From positions 2,790,001 to 2,854,000 of the forward strand of contig NZ_CP012070.1 of assembly GCF_001189535.1 (NCBI RefSeq): DNA of 64,000 nt, written 5' to 3'. The notes beneath the pieces are model-generated. The model did no database searches. It was not told the origin of the DNA and saw nothing but the letters and a program-made list of their open reading frames with translations. The stretch is from Arsenicicoccus sp. oral taxon 190 (GTDB taxonomy: Bacteria > Actinomycetota > Actinomycetes > Actinomycetales > Dermatophilaceae). Positions 17,531-26,475 of the stretch are shown here, piece by piece; position 1 is the first letter of the stretch; the number at the start of each line of letters is the position of its first letter. The position numbers and the translations under genes were made by a program.

Positions 17531-18121
17531 ATGACCGTGCTCACCAAGAACGCCCGTATGCCGAGACCGCAACCGATCAGCGCGATGGTCATCTCCGCCG
17601 GACCGCACACCGCCGCGATGGTGCGACGGGCGCTGGGCCGCATCACCGAGGGGCACATCATCGAGGCCCCCACCATCGAACGAGCCCGGATCGTGGCGCG
17701 CGAGGTGCCCGCCGGGGAGTTCTGCATCGCCGACCTGACCCTGCCCGACGGATCCGGCATCCCGCTGCTGCACGAGCTGCGCGCCCGCGGCTGGCGCCGC
17801 ACCATCGTCCTGTCCGACTCCGAGGACCCGATCTACGTGCGCGGCGCCCTCAAGACGGGGGTCCGCGCCTACATCCGCACCGGCGGCCAGCCGCCGGCGG
17901 GACCGGGCACGCGGGGCGCCGGCAACGAGCAGTTCTCCGCCCGTGAGGTCGAGGTGCTGCAGCTGGTGTCCCAGGGCAAGACCAACAAGGAGGTCGGCGC
18001 CTCGCTGGGCCTGTCCGCGCTCACGGTCAAGAGCCACCTGGCCCGGATCGCGCGCAAGCTGGGCACCGGCGACCGGGCGGCGATGACCTACACCGCGCTG
18101 CGGCGCGGCCTGATCACCTGA
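17531..18121 (+). CDS. Orphan LuxR-type response regulator with atypical receiver
   Basis: A 196-residue regulator starting MTVLTKNARMPRPQ behind GGAGGGG. An N-terminal receiver-like domain (about 18-120) keeps the phospho-acceptor-type Asp in CIADLTLPDGSG and a Ser in VLSDSED. It lacks the acidic pair normally found after the first strand (MVISAGPHTA) and the Lys near the end (VRAYIRTG). The C-terminal LuxR/NarL helix-turn-helix is canonical: FSAREVEVLQLVSQGKTNKE then LSALTVKSHLARIARKLG. No sensor kinase is nearby. It may act without phosphorylation. Targets are unknown. Confidence 0.85.
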   Translation: MTVLTKNARMPRPQPISAMVISAGPHTAAMVRRALGRITEGHIIEAPTIERARIVAREVPAGEFCIADLTLPDGSGIPLLHELRARGWRRTIVLSDSEDPIYVRGALKTGVRAYIRTGGQPPAGPGTRGAGNEQFSAREVEVLQLVSQGKTNKEVGASLGLSALTVKSHLARIARKLGTGDRAAMTYTALRRGLIT

Positions 18122-18130
18122 GCGCGGGGG

Positions 18131-18136
18131 TAGGTT
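18131..18136 (+). promoter_or_regulatory. -10 element of a leaderless promoter (HRDC gene)
   Basis: TAGGTT is followed by 7 bases and the GTG at 18144, just after the stop of the response regulator gene. Confidence 0.5.
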
Positions 18137-18143
18137 GGCGGGT

Positions 18144-19382
18144 GTGACCGACGCAGCCTCGACCGACACCAGCAGCACCGCCTCCGACGAGACGGCGTCG
18201 GTGCCCCGGCTGGTCGAGGCCCCCGAGGAGCCGCTGCGCCCCGTCGTGGAGGACGAGCGAGCGCTGCGCGACCTCGTCGCCGCCGTCGCCGCCGGTCACG
18301 GCCCGGTCGCCCTGGACGCCGAGCGGGCCTCGGGCTTCCGCTACGGCCAGAAGGCCTACCTCGTCCAGCTGCGGCGCGCCGGCGCGGGCACCTGGCTGAT
18401 CGACCCCGTCATGTGCCCGGACCTGAGCGAGCTGCAGGCGGTGATCCGCGACGAGGAGTGGGTGCTGCACGCCGCCACCCAGGACCTCCCCTGCCTCGGC
18501 GACCTCGGCCTGACGCCGACGCGGCTCTTCGACACCGAGCTCGGCTCCCGGCTGGCGGGGCGCCCCCGGGTGGGGCTCGCGGCCGCCATGGAGCACTATC
18601 TGGGGGTGACGCTGGCCAAGGAGCACAGCGCCCAGGACTGGTCGACCCGCCCGCTGCCCGCCCCGTGGCTGGTCTACGCCGCGCTGGACGTCGAGCTCCT
18701 CGTGGAGCTGCGCGACGCGGTCGACGCCGACCTGCGCGCCCAGGGCAAGTCCGAGTGGGCCGCCCAGGAGTTCGAGGCGCTCACGCACTTCCGGGGGCCG
18801 GCGCCGCGGGTGGACCCGTGGCGCCGCACCTCCGGCCTGCACAAGGTCCGCACCCGCCGCGGCCTCGCCGTGGTCCGCGAGCTGTGGCTCACCCGCGACG
18901 GCATCGCCCAGGACCGCGACTGCAGCCCTGGGCGGGTGCTGCCCGACGCCGCGCTGCTCGACCTGGCGACCAACGGCGCCGGCGGCCGGCTCCCCCGCGC
19001 CGTGGCGCGGCACCCTGCGCCCTGGCTGGCGGCCATCGACCGCGCGATGCTGGTGCCCGAGCGTGACCTGCCGCCCCAGCACCTGCCCGCCGACGGCCCC
19101 CCGCCGCAGCGGGCCTGGGCCGACAAGGACCCGGTGGCGGCCGCGCGGCTCGTGCGCGTCAAGGAGCTCGTCACCGGGCTGTCCGAGAGCCTGCAGATCC
19201 CCGCGGAGAACCTCCTGACCCCCGACAGCCTGCGCCGGGTCGTGTGGGCGCCCCCGCTGGACGAGTCGGTCGACGGCTTCCGCGAGATCCTGCTCGACCT
19301 CGGCGCCCGGCCCTGGCAGACCGAGCTCGTCGCGCCGCTGCTGGCCGAGACGGCGGCCGAGCACCCCTACCCGGCCTCCTGA
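18144..19382 (+). CDS. rnd: HRDC domain ribonuclease D-like 3'-5' exonuclease
   Basis: A 412-residue protein of the RNase D family. The N-terminal DEDD exonuclease domain (about residues 35-210) shows VALDAERASGFRYGQKAYLVQL with the first acidic residues, HAATQDLPCLGDLG, and YAALDVELLVELRDAV with the third acidic motif. An HRDC nucleic-acid-binding domain follows around 225-305 (HKVRTRRGLAVVRELWLTRD). The substrate may be tRNA or other structured RNA, by family only. The GTG start is placed 7 bases after a -10 box; an earlier TTG is less likely. Its neighbours are the same as in other actinobacteria. Confidence 0.9.
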   Translation: MTDAASTDTSSTASDETASVPRLVEAPEEPLRPVVEDERALRDLVAAVAAGHGPVALDAERASGFRYGQKAYLVQLRRAGAGTWLIDPVMCPDLSELQAVIRDEEWVLHAATQDLPCLGDLGLTPTRLFDTELGSRLAGRPRVGLAAAMEHYLGVTLAKEHSAQDWSTRPLPAPWLVYAALDVELLVELRDAVDADLRAQGKSEWAAQEFEALTHFRGPAPRVDPWRRTSGLHKVRTRRGLAVVRELWLTRDGIAQDRDCSPGRVLPDAALLDLATNGAGGRLPRAVARHPAPWLAAIDRAMLVPERDLPPQHLPADGPPPQRAWADKDPVAAARLVRVKELVTGLSESLQIPAENLLTPDSLRRVVWAPPLDESVDGFREILLDLGARPWQTELVAPLLAETAAEHPYPAS

Positions 19383-19419
19383 CGTGACGCATGCCTCGCC
19401 GGTCTCGCGCCGCGCGATG

Positions 19420-19449
19420 CTGACACGAGTTGTTACCGCCCGGTAGCCT
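19420..19449 (+). promoter_or_regulatory. Promoter of the thiolase-fadB operon
   Basis: CTGACA (19420-19425) and TAGCCT (19444-19449) are separated by 18 bases, a good match to a housekeeping promoter. The leader is about 28 bases and includes GGGAGG before the GTG at 19484. Confidence 0.6.
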
Positions 19450-19483
19450 CGTCGGACCACCCACCTCGACAAGGGAGGCCGCT

Positions 19484-20716
19484 GTGCCCCGCACCCTGCA
19501 CGAGGTCGTCTACGTCGACGGCGTCCGCACGCCGTTCGGCCGGGCCGGGGAAAAGGGCATCTACGCCCAGACCCGCGCCGACGACCTGGTCGTCGCCTGC
19601 ATCCGCGCGCTCGTCCGCCGCAACCCCGACCTGCCGCCGGACCGCGTCGGTGACGTGGCCGTGGCGGCGACCACCCAGATCGGTGACCAGGGCCTGACCC
19701 TGGGCCGTATGGCGTCCCTGCTCGCCGGGCTCCCCCGCACCGTCCCCGGGTACTCCGTGGACCGGATGTGCGCGGGCGCCCTGACGGCGGTCACCACGGC
19801 CGCCGGGTCGATCGCCATGGGTGTCAACGACGTGGTCGTGGCCGGGGGCGTCGAGCACATGGGTCGGCACCCGATGGGCGAGGGTGTCGATCCCAACCCG
19901 CGCATCGTCAGCGAGCGCCTCGTGGACGAGTCGGCGCTGGTGATGGGCCAGACCGCCGAGAACCTCCACGACCGCTACCCCGGCCTCACCAAGGAGCGCT
20001 GCGACGCCTTCGCCGTCGCCTCCCAGCGCAAGCTGGCGCAGGCGTATGCCGACGGCAAGGTCCAGCCCGACCTCGTCCCCGTCGCCACGCGCTCGGTCGA
20101 GCAGGGTTGGGGCCTCGCCACCGCGGACGAGCCGCCGCGCCCCGGCGTCACCATGGCCGACCTGGCCGGTCTGCGGACCCCCTTCCGGCCTCACGGGAGG
20201 GTGACGGCCGGCAACGCGGCCGGTCTCAACGACGGCGCCACCGCCTGCCTCCTGGCGTCGGAGGGAGCGGCCACCGAGCTGGGGCTGCCCGTCCGGATGC
20301 GGATGCTGACCTACGCCTTCGTGGGCGTCGAGCCGGAGGTCATGGGCTGGGGGCCGGTCCCCGCGGCCGAGAAGGCGCTCGCCCAGGCCGGCCTCGACAT
20401 CGAGGACATCGGTCTCTTCGAGCTCAACGAGGCCTTCGCCGTCCAGGTGCTGGCGTTCCTCGAGCACTTCGGCATCGCCGACGACGACGAGCGCGTCAAC
20501 CCGTGGGGCGGCGCGATCGCCGTCGGTCACCCGCTCGCGGCGTCCGGGGTGCGGCTCATGTCGCAGCTGGCGGCGCACTTCGCCGAGCGCCCGCAGGTGC
20601 GCTACGGCATGACGGCGATGTGCATCGGCATCGGGATGGGCGCGTCCGTCATCTGGGAGAACCCGCACCACCCCGACTACCAGCCGTCCGGGAGCACCGA
20701 GGAGACGACGCGATGA
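19484..20716 (+). CDS. fadA: Acetyl-CoA acyltransferase (thiolase)
   Basis: Thiolase cleaves 3-ketoacyl-CoA with CoA in the last step of beta-oxidation. The 410-residue protein has the nucleophilic Cys in DRMCAGALTAV near residue 93, the NEAFAVQVLAF motif, GHPLAASGVRL with the catalytic His, and the second active-site Cys in MCIGIGMGASVI near the end. The GTG start follows GGGAGG. Its stop overlaps the start of the multifunctional dehydrogenase gene (ATGA), a typical fadA-fadB arrangement, so degradation rather than synthesis is favoured. Confidence 0.93.
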   Translation: MPRTLHEVVYVDGVRTPFGRAGEKGIYAQTRADDLVVACIRALVRRNPDLPPDRVGDVAVAATTQIGDQGLTLGRMASLLAGLPRTVPGYSVDRMCAGALTAVTTAAGSIAMGVNDVVVAGGVEHMGRHPMGEGVDPNPRIVSERLVDESALVMGQTAENLHDRYPGLTKERCDAFAVASQRKLAQAYADGKVQPDLVPVATRSVEQGWGLATADEPPRPGVTMADLAGLRTPFRPHGRVTAGNAAGLNDGATACLLASEGAATELGLPVRMRMLTYAFVGVEPEVMGWGPVPAAEKALAQAGLDIEDIGLFELNEAFAVQVLAFLEHFGIADDDERVNPWGGAIAVGHPLAASGVRLMSQLAAHFAERPQVRYGMTAMCIGIGMGASVIWENPHHPDYQPSGSTEETTR

Positions 20717-22902
20717 GCCAGAGCCAGAGCCAGAGCGGGCCCGAGAGCCAGAGCCGGCCCGGGAGCCAGGTCCAGGGCGACGACGCGGCGGTGGCGGCCC
20801 TGCTGGACGCCTTCGAGGGTGAGCTCGTCACCCACGCCCTGCCGCGCGACGTCGACCTGCCCGGCGGGGCCGGCACGCTGGTGCTCGTCACCCTCGACAA
20901 CGGCCAGGACCACACCCGACCCAGCACCTTCGGGCCGCGTGGCCTGCTCGAGCTGCGGGCCGTGCTGGAGCGGTGCCGGGAGCGGGCCGCGGCCGGCGAG
21001 ATCGCCGCGGTGGCGGTCACGGGCAAGCCGTTCTGCTTCGCCGTCGGCGCCGACCTGTCGGGGATCCCCCAGGTGACGCGCCGCGACCAGGCGGTCGCCA
21101 TGGGTCGGCTGGGTCACGAGGTCTTCGGGATGCTCTCGGACCTCGGCGTCCCCTCCTTCGCCTTCGTCAACGGCGCCGCCATGGGAGGCGGCGTCGAGGT
21201 GGCGCTGGCCTGCGACTACCGCACCATGAGCAGCGCGGTGCCCGCCGTGGCGCTGCCGGAGGTGTTCCTCGGCCTGGTGCCCGGCTGGGGCGGCTGCTGG
21301 ATGCTGCCTCAGCTCGTCGGGATCCGGAGCGCGCTCACGGTCGTCGTCGACAACCCCCTCGGCAACAACCGGATGCTCAGCGGCGTCCAGGCTGCCCGCC
21401 TCGGGATGGCCGACCAGCTGCTGGAGCCGGCCGACTTCCTCGAGCGCTCGATCGCCTGGGCGGCCGACGTGCTCGCCGGCGCCGTCACCGTCGAGCGTCC
21501 CGAGGTGGACCGCGACGAGGCCCGCTGGGACGCCGCGATCACGGCGGCCCGGGGCGCGGTGACCCAGCGCACCGGTGGGCACGCGCGCTCGGCATACGTA
21601 GCCCTGGATCTGCTCGCCGCGGCGCGCACGGCGAGCCGGGACGAGGGCTTCGCGGCCGAAGACGAGGCCCTCGGGGACCTGGTGATGAGCGACGAGCTGC
21701 GCGCCGGGCTCTACGCCTTCGACCTGGTGCAGAAGCGCGCCAAGCGTCCCGCGGGCGCCCCGGACAAGGCGCTCGCCCGGCCGGTCACCTCCGTCGGCGT
21801 CGTCGGGGCCGGGCTCATGGCCAGCCAGCTGGCGCTGCTCCTCGTCCGGCGGCTGCAGGTCCCCGTCGTCATGACCGACCTGGACCAGCAGCGCGTCGAG
21901 CAGGGCGTCGGCTACGTGCACGCCGAGCTGGACGCGCTCGCCGCCAAGGGGCGCCTCGGCGCCGACCAGGTCAACCGCTGCAAGGCCCTGGTCACCGGCG
22001 ACACGTCCAAGGCCGCCATGGCGGACGCCGACCTCGTCATCGAGGCCGTCTTCGAGGAGATGTCGGTCAAGCAGCAGGTGTGGGCCGAGGTGGAGGCCGT
22101 GGTCTCCCCCGAGTGCGTCCTCGCGACCAACACCTCCTCGCTGTCCATCACCGAGATGGCCTCGCAGCTGCGCCACCCCGAGCGGGTCGTCGGGCTGCAC
22201 TTCTTCAACCCGGTCGCGGTGATGCCGCTGGTGGAGGTCGTGCGGGGCGAGCGCACCGACGACGCGACGCTGGCCACGGCCTTCGCCGTCGGCAAGAAGC
22301 TCAAGAAGACGACCGTGCTCTGCTCGGACTCGCCGTCCTTCATCGTCAACCGGCTGCTCGGCCGTTTCATGTCCGACATGGGGCGGATCGTCGACGAGGG
22401 GACCCCGATCGAGGTGGCCGACCGCGGGTTCGCGGGCATCGCCCCAATGCCACCCTTCGTGCTCATGGGGCTGGTCGGGCCCGCGATCGCGCTGCACAAC
22501 GGCGAGACCCTGGCGCGGGCCTTCCCGGACCGGTTCCGGGTGTCGCCCGCGCTGCGGCGCGTCGTCGAGGCCGGCAAGCGCGGGTACTACCGCCAGACCG
22601 AGGCCGGGCCGGTCCTGGACCCCGAGGTGCTCGCGCTGCAGGAGCAGCCGACGTCGCCGGTCGTCCTCACCGCCGAGCAGGTCCGCGAGCGGGTGCTCGC
22701 CGGGCTGGCCGAGGAGGCCCGGATCATGCTCGACGAGGGAGTCGTCGCCGCGCCGATGGACCTCGACCTGGCCATGATCACCGGGGCCGGCTTCCAGCTC
22801 TGGAACGGCGGTCTCACCCCGCTGCTCGACCGCTCCGGCACCGCCGAGACCGCCACCGGCCGACGCTTCCTGCCGCGCGGGGTGGCCGACGTGGCACGGT
22901 GA
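20713..22902 (+). CDS. fadB: Multifunctional enoyl-CoA hydratase / 3-hydroxyacyl-CoA dehydrogenase
   Basis: A 729-residue fusion for the middle steps of fatty acid beta-oxidation. The enoyl-CoA hydratase half (about 40-330) has FCFAVGADLSG and VNGAAMGGGVEVALACD, forming the oxyanion hole. The dehydrogenase half starts near 355 with VGVVGAGLMASQLALLL (NAD site), then NTSSLSITEMA and GLHFFNPVAVMPLVEVV. The C-terminal domain contains PSFIVNRLLGRFMSDMGRIVDEG. The N-terminal 20 residues are a Gln/Ser repeat encoded by AGCCAG tandem hexamers. It is coupled to the upstream thiolase gene. Confidence 0.94.
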   Translation: MSQSQSQSGPESQSRPGSQVQGDDAAVAALLDAFEGELVTHALPRDVDLPGGAGTLVLVTLDNGQDHTRPSTFGPRGLLELRAVLERCRERAAAGEIAAVAVTGKPFCFAVGADLSGIPQVTRRDQAVAMGRLGHEVFGMLSDLGVPSFAFVNGAAMGGGVEVALACDYRTMSSAVPAVALPEVFLGLVPGWGGCWMLPQLVGIRSALTVVVDNPLGNNRMLSGVQAARLGMADQLLEPADFLERSIAWAADVLAGAVTVERPEVDRDEARWDAAITAARGAVTQRTGGHARSAYVALDLLAAARTASRDEGFAAEDEALGDLVMSDELRAGLYAFDLVQKRAKRPAGAPDKALARPVTSVGVVGAGLMASQLALLLVRRLQVPVVMTDLDQQRVEQGVGYVHAELDALAAKGRLGADQVNRCKALVTGDTSKAAMADADLVIEAVFEEMSVKQQVWAEVEAVVSPECVLATNTSSLSITEMASQLRHPERVVGLHFFNPVAVMPLVEVVRGERTDDATLATAFAVGKKLKKTTVLCSDSPSFIVNRLLGRFMSDMGRIVDEGTPIEVADRGFAGIAPMPPFVLMGLVGPAIALHNGETLARAFPDRFRVSPALRRVVEAGKRGYYRQTEAGPVLDPEVLALQEQPTSPVVLTAEQVRERVLAGLAEEARIMLDEGVVAAPMDLDLAMITGAGFQLWNGGLTPLLDRSGTAETATGRRFLPRGVADVAR

Positions 22903-22916
22903 TTCGTCCGCCGTGG

Positions 22917-22946
22917 TCCCTCGGGGCGGGGCGCCGTCCCGAGGGA
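22917..22946 (+). terminator. Hairpin after fadB
   Basis: TCCCTCGGG (22917-22925) pairs with CCCGAGGGA (22938-22946) around a 12-base loop, 15 bases after the fadB stop. Confidence 0.6.
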
Positions 22947-22979
22947 TGTCACCTCCCCGGGGGCGGGGGTGGCCTGACC

Positions 22980-22985
22980 TACGAT
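22980..22985 (+). promoter_or_regulatory. -10 element of a leaderless promoter (HTH-MurA gene)
   Basis: TACGAT is followed by 7 bases and then ATG at 22993, with no ribosome site. Confidence 0.55.
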
Positions 22986-22992
22986 GGTCGGC

Positions 22993-24522
22993 ATGACTGA
23001 TGGTTACCTGCGCCGCATCGGCACGCTCGTCCACGAGGCTCGCGTGCGCCGCGGCCTGACTGTCCGCGAGCTGGCCGAGAGGGTCGGGATGACCGAGACT
23101 GACATCGACCGGATCGAGGCCGGGGAGCACGACCTGAGCCTGGAGGTGCTGGCTGCGCTGGGTCAGGAGCTGGAGGCGGAGTTCGTCTCGATGGGCCACT
23201 CCGGCCCGCAGCACCTGCGCATCGAGGGCGGCCGCCGGCTCACCGGGTCGATCGAGGTCCGCACCTCCAAGAACGCCGCCGTCGCCACCCTGTGCGCCTC
23301 GCTGCTCAACAAGGGCACCACCACGCTGCGCAACCTCGCCAAGATCGAGGAGGTCAACCGCATCCTCGAGGTGCTCGACAGCATCGGCGTCCGCACCGAG
23401 TGGATCGACGGCGGCAACGACCTGCGCATCACCCCGCCCGAGCGCATCGACCTCGCCGCCATGGACGAGGACGCCGCCAAGCGCACCCGCACGATCATCA
23501 TGTTCCTCGGGCCGCTGCTGCACGAGTTCGACACGTTCTCGCTGCCCTACGCCGGCGGCTGCGACCTCGGCACCCGCACCGTCGAGCCCCACATGATCGC
23601 GCTGCGTCACTTCGGGCTGTCCGTCGAGGCCACCCAGGGCGCCTACCACGCGAGCGTCGACGCCGACCGCTGGCCCACCAAGGCCATCGTGCTCACCGAG
23701 CGCGGCGACACCGTGACCGAGAACGTCCTGATGGCCGCCGCCCGCTACGAGGGCACCACGATCATCCGCAACGCCTCCCCCAACTACATGGTGCAGGACC
23801 TCTGCTTCTTCCTGGAGGCGCTCGGGGTGCAGATCGAGGGCGTGGGCACCACCACCCTCACCGTCCGTGGCGTCCGCGAGATCGACCAGGACGTGGAGTA
23901 CTCCCCCTCGGAGGACCCGATCGAGGCGATGTCGCTGCTGGCCGCCGCGGTGGTGACCAGCTCGGAGATCACCATCGAGCGGGTGCCGATCGAGTTCATG
24001 GAGATCGAGCTGGCGACGCTGGAGACCATGGGGATGGAGTACTCCCTGTCCGAGGAGTACCTCTCGGCCAACGGCCGCACCCGCCTGGTCGACCTGACCC
24101 ACGTCCCGGGGCCGCTGACGGCGCCCAGCGACAAGATCCACCCGCTGCCCTTCCCGGGGCTCAACATCGACAACCTGCCGTTCTTCGCCCTGATCGCGGC
24201 GACCGCCGACGGCCGCACGATGATCCACGACTGGGTCTACGAGAACCGCGCCATCTACCTCACCGAGCTGACCCGCGTCGGCGGCAACGTCCAGCTGCTG
24301 GACCCCCACCGGGTCATGATCAGCGGCCCCACCCGCTGGCGCCCGGCCGAGGTCGTGTGCCCGCCGGCGCTGCGTCCGGCCGTGGTGGTGCTGCTGGCGA
24401 TGCTGGCCGCGCCGGGGACGTCGGTGCTGCGCAACGTCTACGTCATCAACCGCGGCTACGAGGACCTGGCCGAGCGGCTCACCGCGCTCGGCGCCGGCGT
24501 GTCGGTCTTCCGCGACATCTGA
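22993..24522 (+). CDS. HTH domain fused to UDP-GlcNAc 1-carboxyvinyltransferase (MurA-like)
   Basis: A 509-residue two-domain protein. Residues 1-65 form an XRE-type helix-turn-helix (GLTVRELAERVGMTETDIDRIE). Residues 70-505 are an EPSP-synthase-fold MurA-like enzyme, with TSKNAAVATLCASLL near 90 and GGCDLGTRTVEPHM near 185, which keeps the Cys expected for catalysis and fosfomycin binding. MurA normally adds enolpyruvate to UDP-GlcNAc in the first committed peptidoglycan step. Similar HTH-MurA proteins occur in actinobacteria beside a normal MurA. The start is taken at the second ATG, 7 bases after a -10 box. Whether it is a second MurA, a sensor or another enolpyruvyl transferase is not clear. 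Confidence 0.88.
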   Translation: MTDGYLRRIGTLVHEARVRRGLTVRELAERVGMTETDIDRIEAGEHDLSLEVLAALGQELEAEFVSMGHSGPQHLRIEGGRRLTGSIEVRTSKNAAVATLCASLLNKGTTTLRNLAKIEEVNRILEVLDSIGVRTEWIDGGNDLRITPPERIDLAAMDEDAAKRTRTIIMFLGPLLHEFDTFSLPYAGGCDLGTRTVEPHMIALRHFGLSVEATQGAYHASVDADRWPTKAIVLTERGDTVTENVLMAAARYEGTTIIRNASPNYMVQDLCFFLEALGVQIEGVGTTTLTVRGVREIDQDVEYSPSEDPIEAMSLLAAAVVTSSEITIERVPIEFMEIELATLETMGMEYSLSEEYLSANGRTRLVDLTHVPGPLTAPSDKIHPLPFPGLNIDNLPFFALIAATADGRTMIHDWVYENRAIYLTELTRVGGNVQLLDPHRVMISGPTRWRPAEVVCPPALRPAVVVLLAMLAAPGTSVLRNVYVINRGYEDLAERLTALGAGVSVFRDI

Positions 24523-24578
24523 CCCTCCCCGCGGCTCCCCGCGCCGCGTCCTGACCCCCGCACCCCTGGAGGATCCTC

Positions 24579-25541
24579 GTGGCCGGTGGCCTCGCCGCCC
24601 TGCTGGACGACATCGCGACCATGGCCAAGCTGGCGGCCGCCTCCGTCGACGACGTGGGCGCGGCCGCCGGCCGGGCCAGCGCCAAGGCGGCCGGTGTCGT
24701 CGTCGACGACACGGCGGTGACCCCGCGCTACGTCACGGGCTTCACCCCCGACCGTGAGCTGCCGATGATCTGGCGGATCACCCTGGGGTCGTTGCGCAAC
24801 AAGCTGCTCTTCATCCTCCCGGCCGCGCTGCTGCTCAGCCAGTTCGCGTCGTGGGCGCTCACCCCGCTGCTGATGCTGGGTGGGGCCTACCTGAGCTTCG
24901 AGGGCGCCGAGAAGATCTGGGAGAAGGTCACCGGCCACGGCCACGACCAGGACGACGCCACGGCCACGATGACCGGGGACGAGGCCGAGCGGCAGATGAC
25001 CTCGGGGGCGATCCGCACCGACTTCATCCTGTCCTCGGAGATCATGGTCATCTCGCTCAACGAGGTGGCCCAGGAGCCGTTCTGGACCCGGGCGATCACC
25101 CTGGTCATCGTCGCGATCGTGATCACTGTGGGCGTCTACGGCTTCGTCGCGCTGATCGTCAAGATGGACGACATCGGGCTGCACCTGGCCCGCCGGGACT
25201 CCGGGCTGGCGCAGCGCGTCGGCAACGCCCTGGTCCGCGCCATGCCGGCGCTGCTGCGAGGCCTGGCGATCGTCGGGACGGTCGCGATGCTGTGGGTCGG
25301 TGGGCACATCCTGCTGGTCGGGCTGGACACCCTCGGCTGGCACGCCCCCTACGGCCTCGTGCACCACCTCGAGGAGGCCGTGCACGGGGCGACCGGCCCG
25401 CTGGGCGGCGTGCTCGGGTGGCTCACCAACACCGTCGGGTCCGCGATCGCCGGCCTGCTCGTGGGGGCCGTGATCGTGGTCGTCGTGCACCTCGTCCAGC
25501 GCGCCCGCCGCGGCGGGCAGGAGCCCGCCGAGCACGTATGA
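24579..25541 (+). CDS. DUF808 family integral membrane protein
   Basis: A 320-residue membrane protein of the DUF808/YedI family, function unknown. It begins MAGGLAALLDDIATMAKLAA from a GTG behind GGAGG. About six hydrophobic segments include LLFILPAALLLSQFASWAL, the pair around AITLVIVAIVITVGVYGFVA, and a C-terminal helix before a charged tail. A soluble loop near residue 120 contains HGHDQDDATAT. It ends 6 bases before the convergent oxyR stop. Confidence 0.85.
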   Translation: MAGGLAALLDDIATMAKLAAASVDDVGAAAGRASAKAAGVVVDDTAVTPRYVTGFTPDRELPMIWRITLGSLRNKLLFILPAALLLSQFASWALTPLLMLGGAYLSFEGAEKIWEKVTGHGHDQDDATATMTGDEAERQMTSGAIRTDFILSSEIMVISLNEVAQEPFWTRAITLVIVAIVITVGVYGFVALIVKMDDIGLHLARRDSGLAQRVGNALVRAMPALLRGLAIVGTVAMLWVGGHILLVGLDTLGWHAPYGLVHHLEEAVHGATGPLGGVLGWLTNTVGSAIAGLLVGAVIVVVVHLVQRARRGGQEPAEHV

Positions 25542-25547
25542 CGGCCG

Positions 25548-26462
25548 CTACCGCGGCACCGGGGTGACGAGTCCCGTCGGGAGGTCGGCCAGCACCGCCG
25601 CGATCTCGGCAAGCAGCGGGCCCTGCACCGACGAGCGGCGCCATACGGCAGCGATGTCGCGGTGCGGCGGCTGACCGGCGAACTCCCGCAGCACGATCCC
25701 GTCGGTGCTGCTCGCGGGCGGGCTGACGGCCAGCCGGGGCAGCAGGGTGCTGCCGACGCCGGCGGCGACCATGTGCCGCAGCGTCTCCAGGCTCGTGGCG
25801 CGGAAGCCGGCCTGCTCGGCGGCGCCGGTGGTCTGGCACACCTCGAGCGCCTGGTCGCGCAGGCAGTGCCCCTCGGCCAGCAGCAGCAGGTCCTCCCCGG
25901 CGAGCGAGCCAGGGGTCACCTGCTCCGCCGCCGCGGCCAGCGGGTGCTCGCTCGGCACGGCGAGCAGGAAGTCCTCCCGGAAGAGCGGCTGCGCGTGCAG
26001 GCTCTCGTCGGGGACGGGCAGCGCGACCAGGGCGACGTCGAGGGCTCCGGCGTGCAGCTGGCTCAGCAGCTCGGAGGTCTTCGCCTCGGTGAGCAGCAGC
26101 TCCAGCTCGGGGAACCGGCGGCGCAGCTCGGGCACCACGTGCGGCAGCAGGTAGGGACCGAGGGTGGGGAACATCCCGAGCCGCAGCCGCCCCGCCCGGG
26201 GGTCCCGGGCGGAGCGGGCGAGGTCGCGGATGTCCTGGGCCTGCGCGAGGATCGAGCGGGCCCGGCGCACGACCTGCTCCCCGGCGTCGGTGAGCAGCAC
26301 CTGCCGCGAGCCGCGCTCGATGAGGTCGACGCCGAGCTCGGACTCGAGCTTCTTGACCTGCGTGGACAGGGTCGGCTGGCTGACATAGCTCGCCGCGGCG
26401 GCCCGCCCGAAGTGCCGCTCGTCGGCCAGGGCGACGAGGTACTCCAGGTCACGCAGGTTCAC
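25548..26462 (-). CDS. oxyR: LysR-family hydrogen peroxide regulator OxyR
   Basis: A 304-residue LysR-type regulator. The N-terminal winged helix has FGRAAAASYVSQPTLSTQVKKLE. The effector domain contains EGHCLRDQALEVC near residue 200, the pair of cysteines that form a regulatory disulfide in OxyR proteins. It lies 13 bases after ahpF on the same strand and forms the last gene of ahpC-ahpF-oxyR. The four-part operator upstream of ahpC (28811-28847) fits its expected binding pattern, so it should control its own operon. Confidence 0.95.
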   Translation of the reverse strand: MNLRDLEYLVALADERHFGRAAAASYVSQPTLSTQVKKLESELGVDLIERGSRQVLLTDAGEQVVRRARSILAQAQDIRDLARSARDPRAGRLRLGMFPTLGPYLLPHVVPELRRRFPELELLLTEAKTSELLSQLHAGALDVALVALPVPDESLHAQPLFREDFLLAVPSEHPLAAAAEQVTPGSLAGEDLLLLAEGHCLRDQALEVCQTTGAAEQAGFRATSLETLRHMVAAGVGSTLLPRLAVSPPASSTDGIVLREFAGQPPHRDIAAVWRRSSVQGPLLAEIAAVLADLPTGLVTPVPR

Positions 26463-26475
26463 GGCGCCGGCTCCG

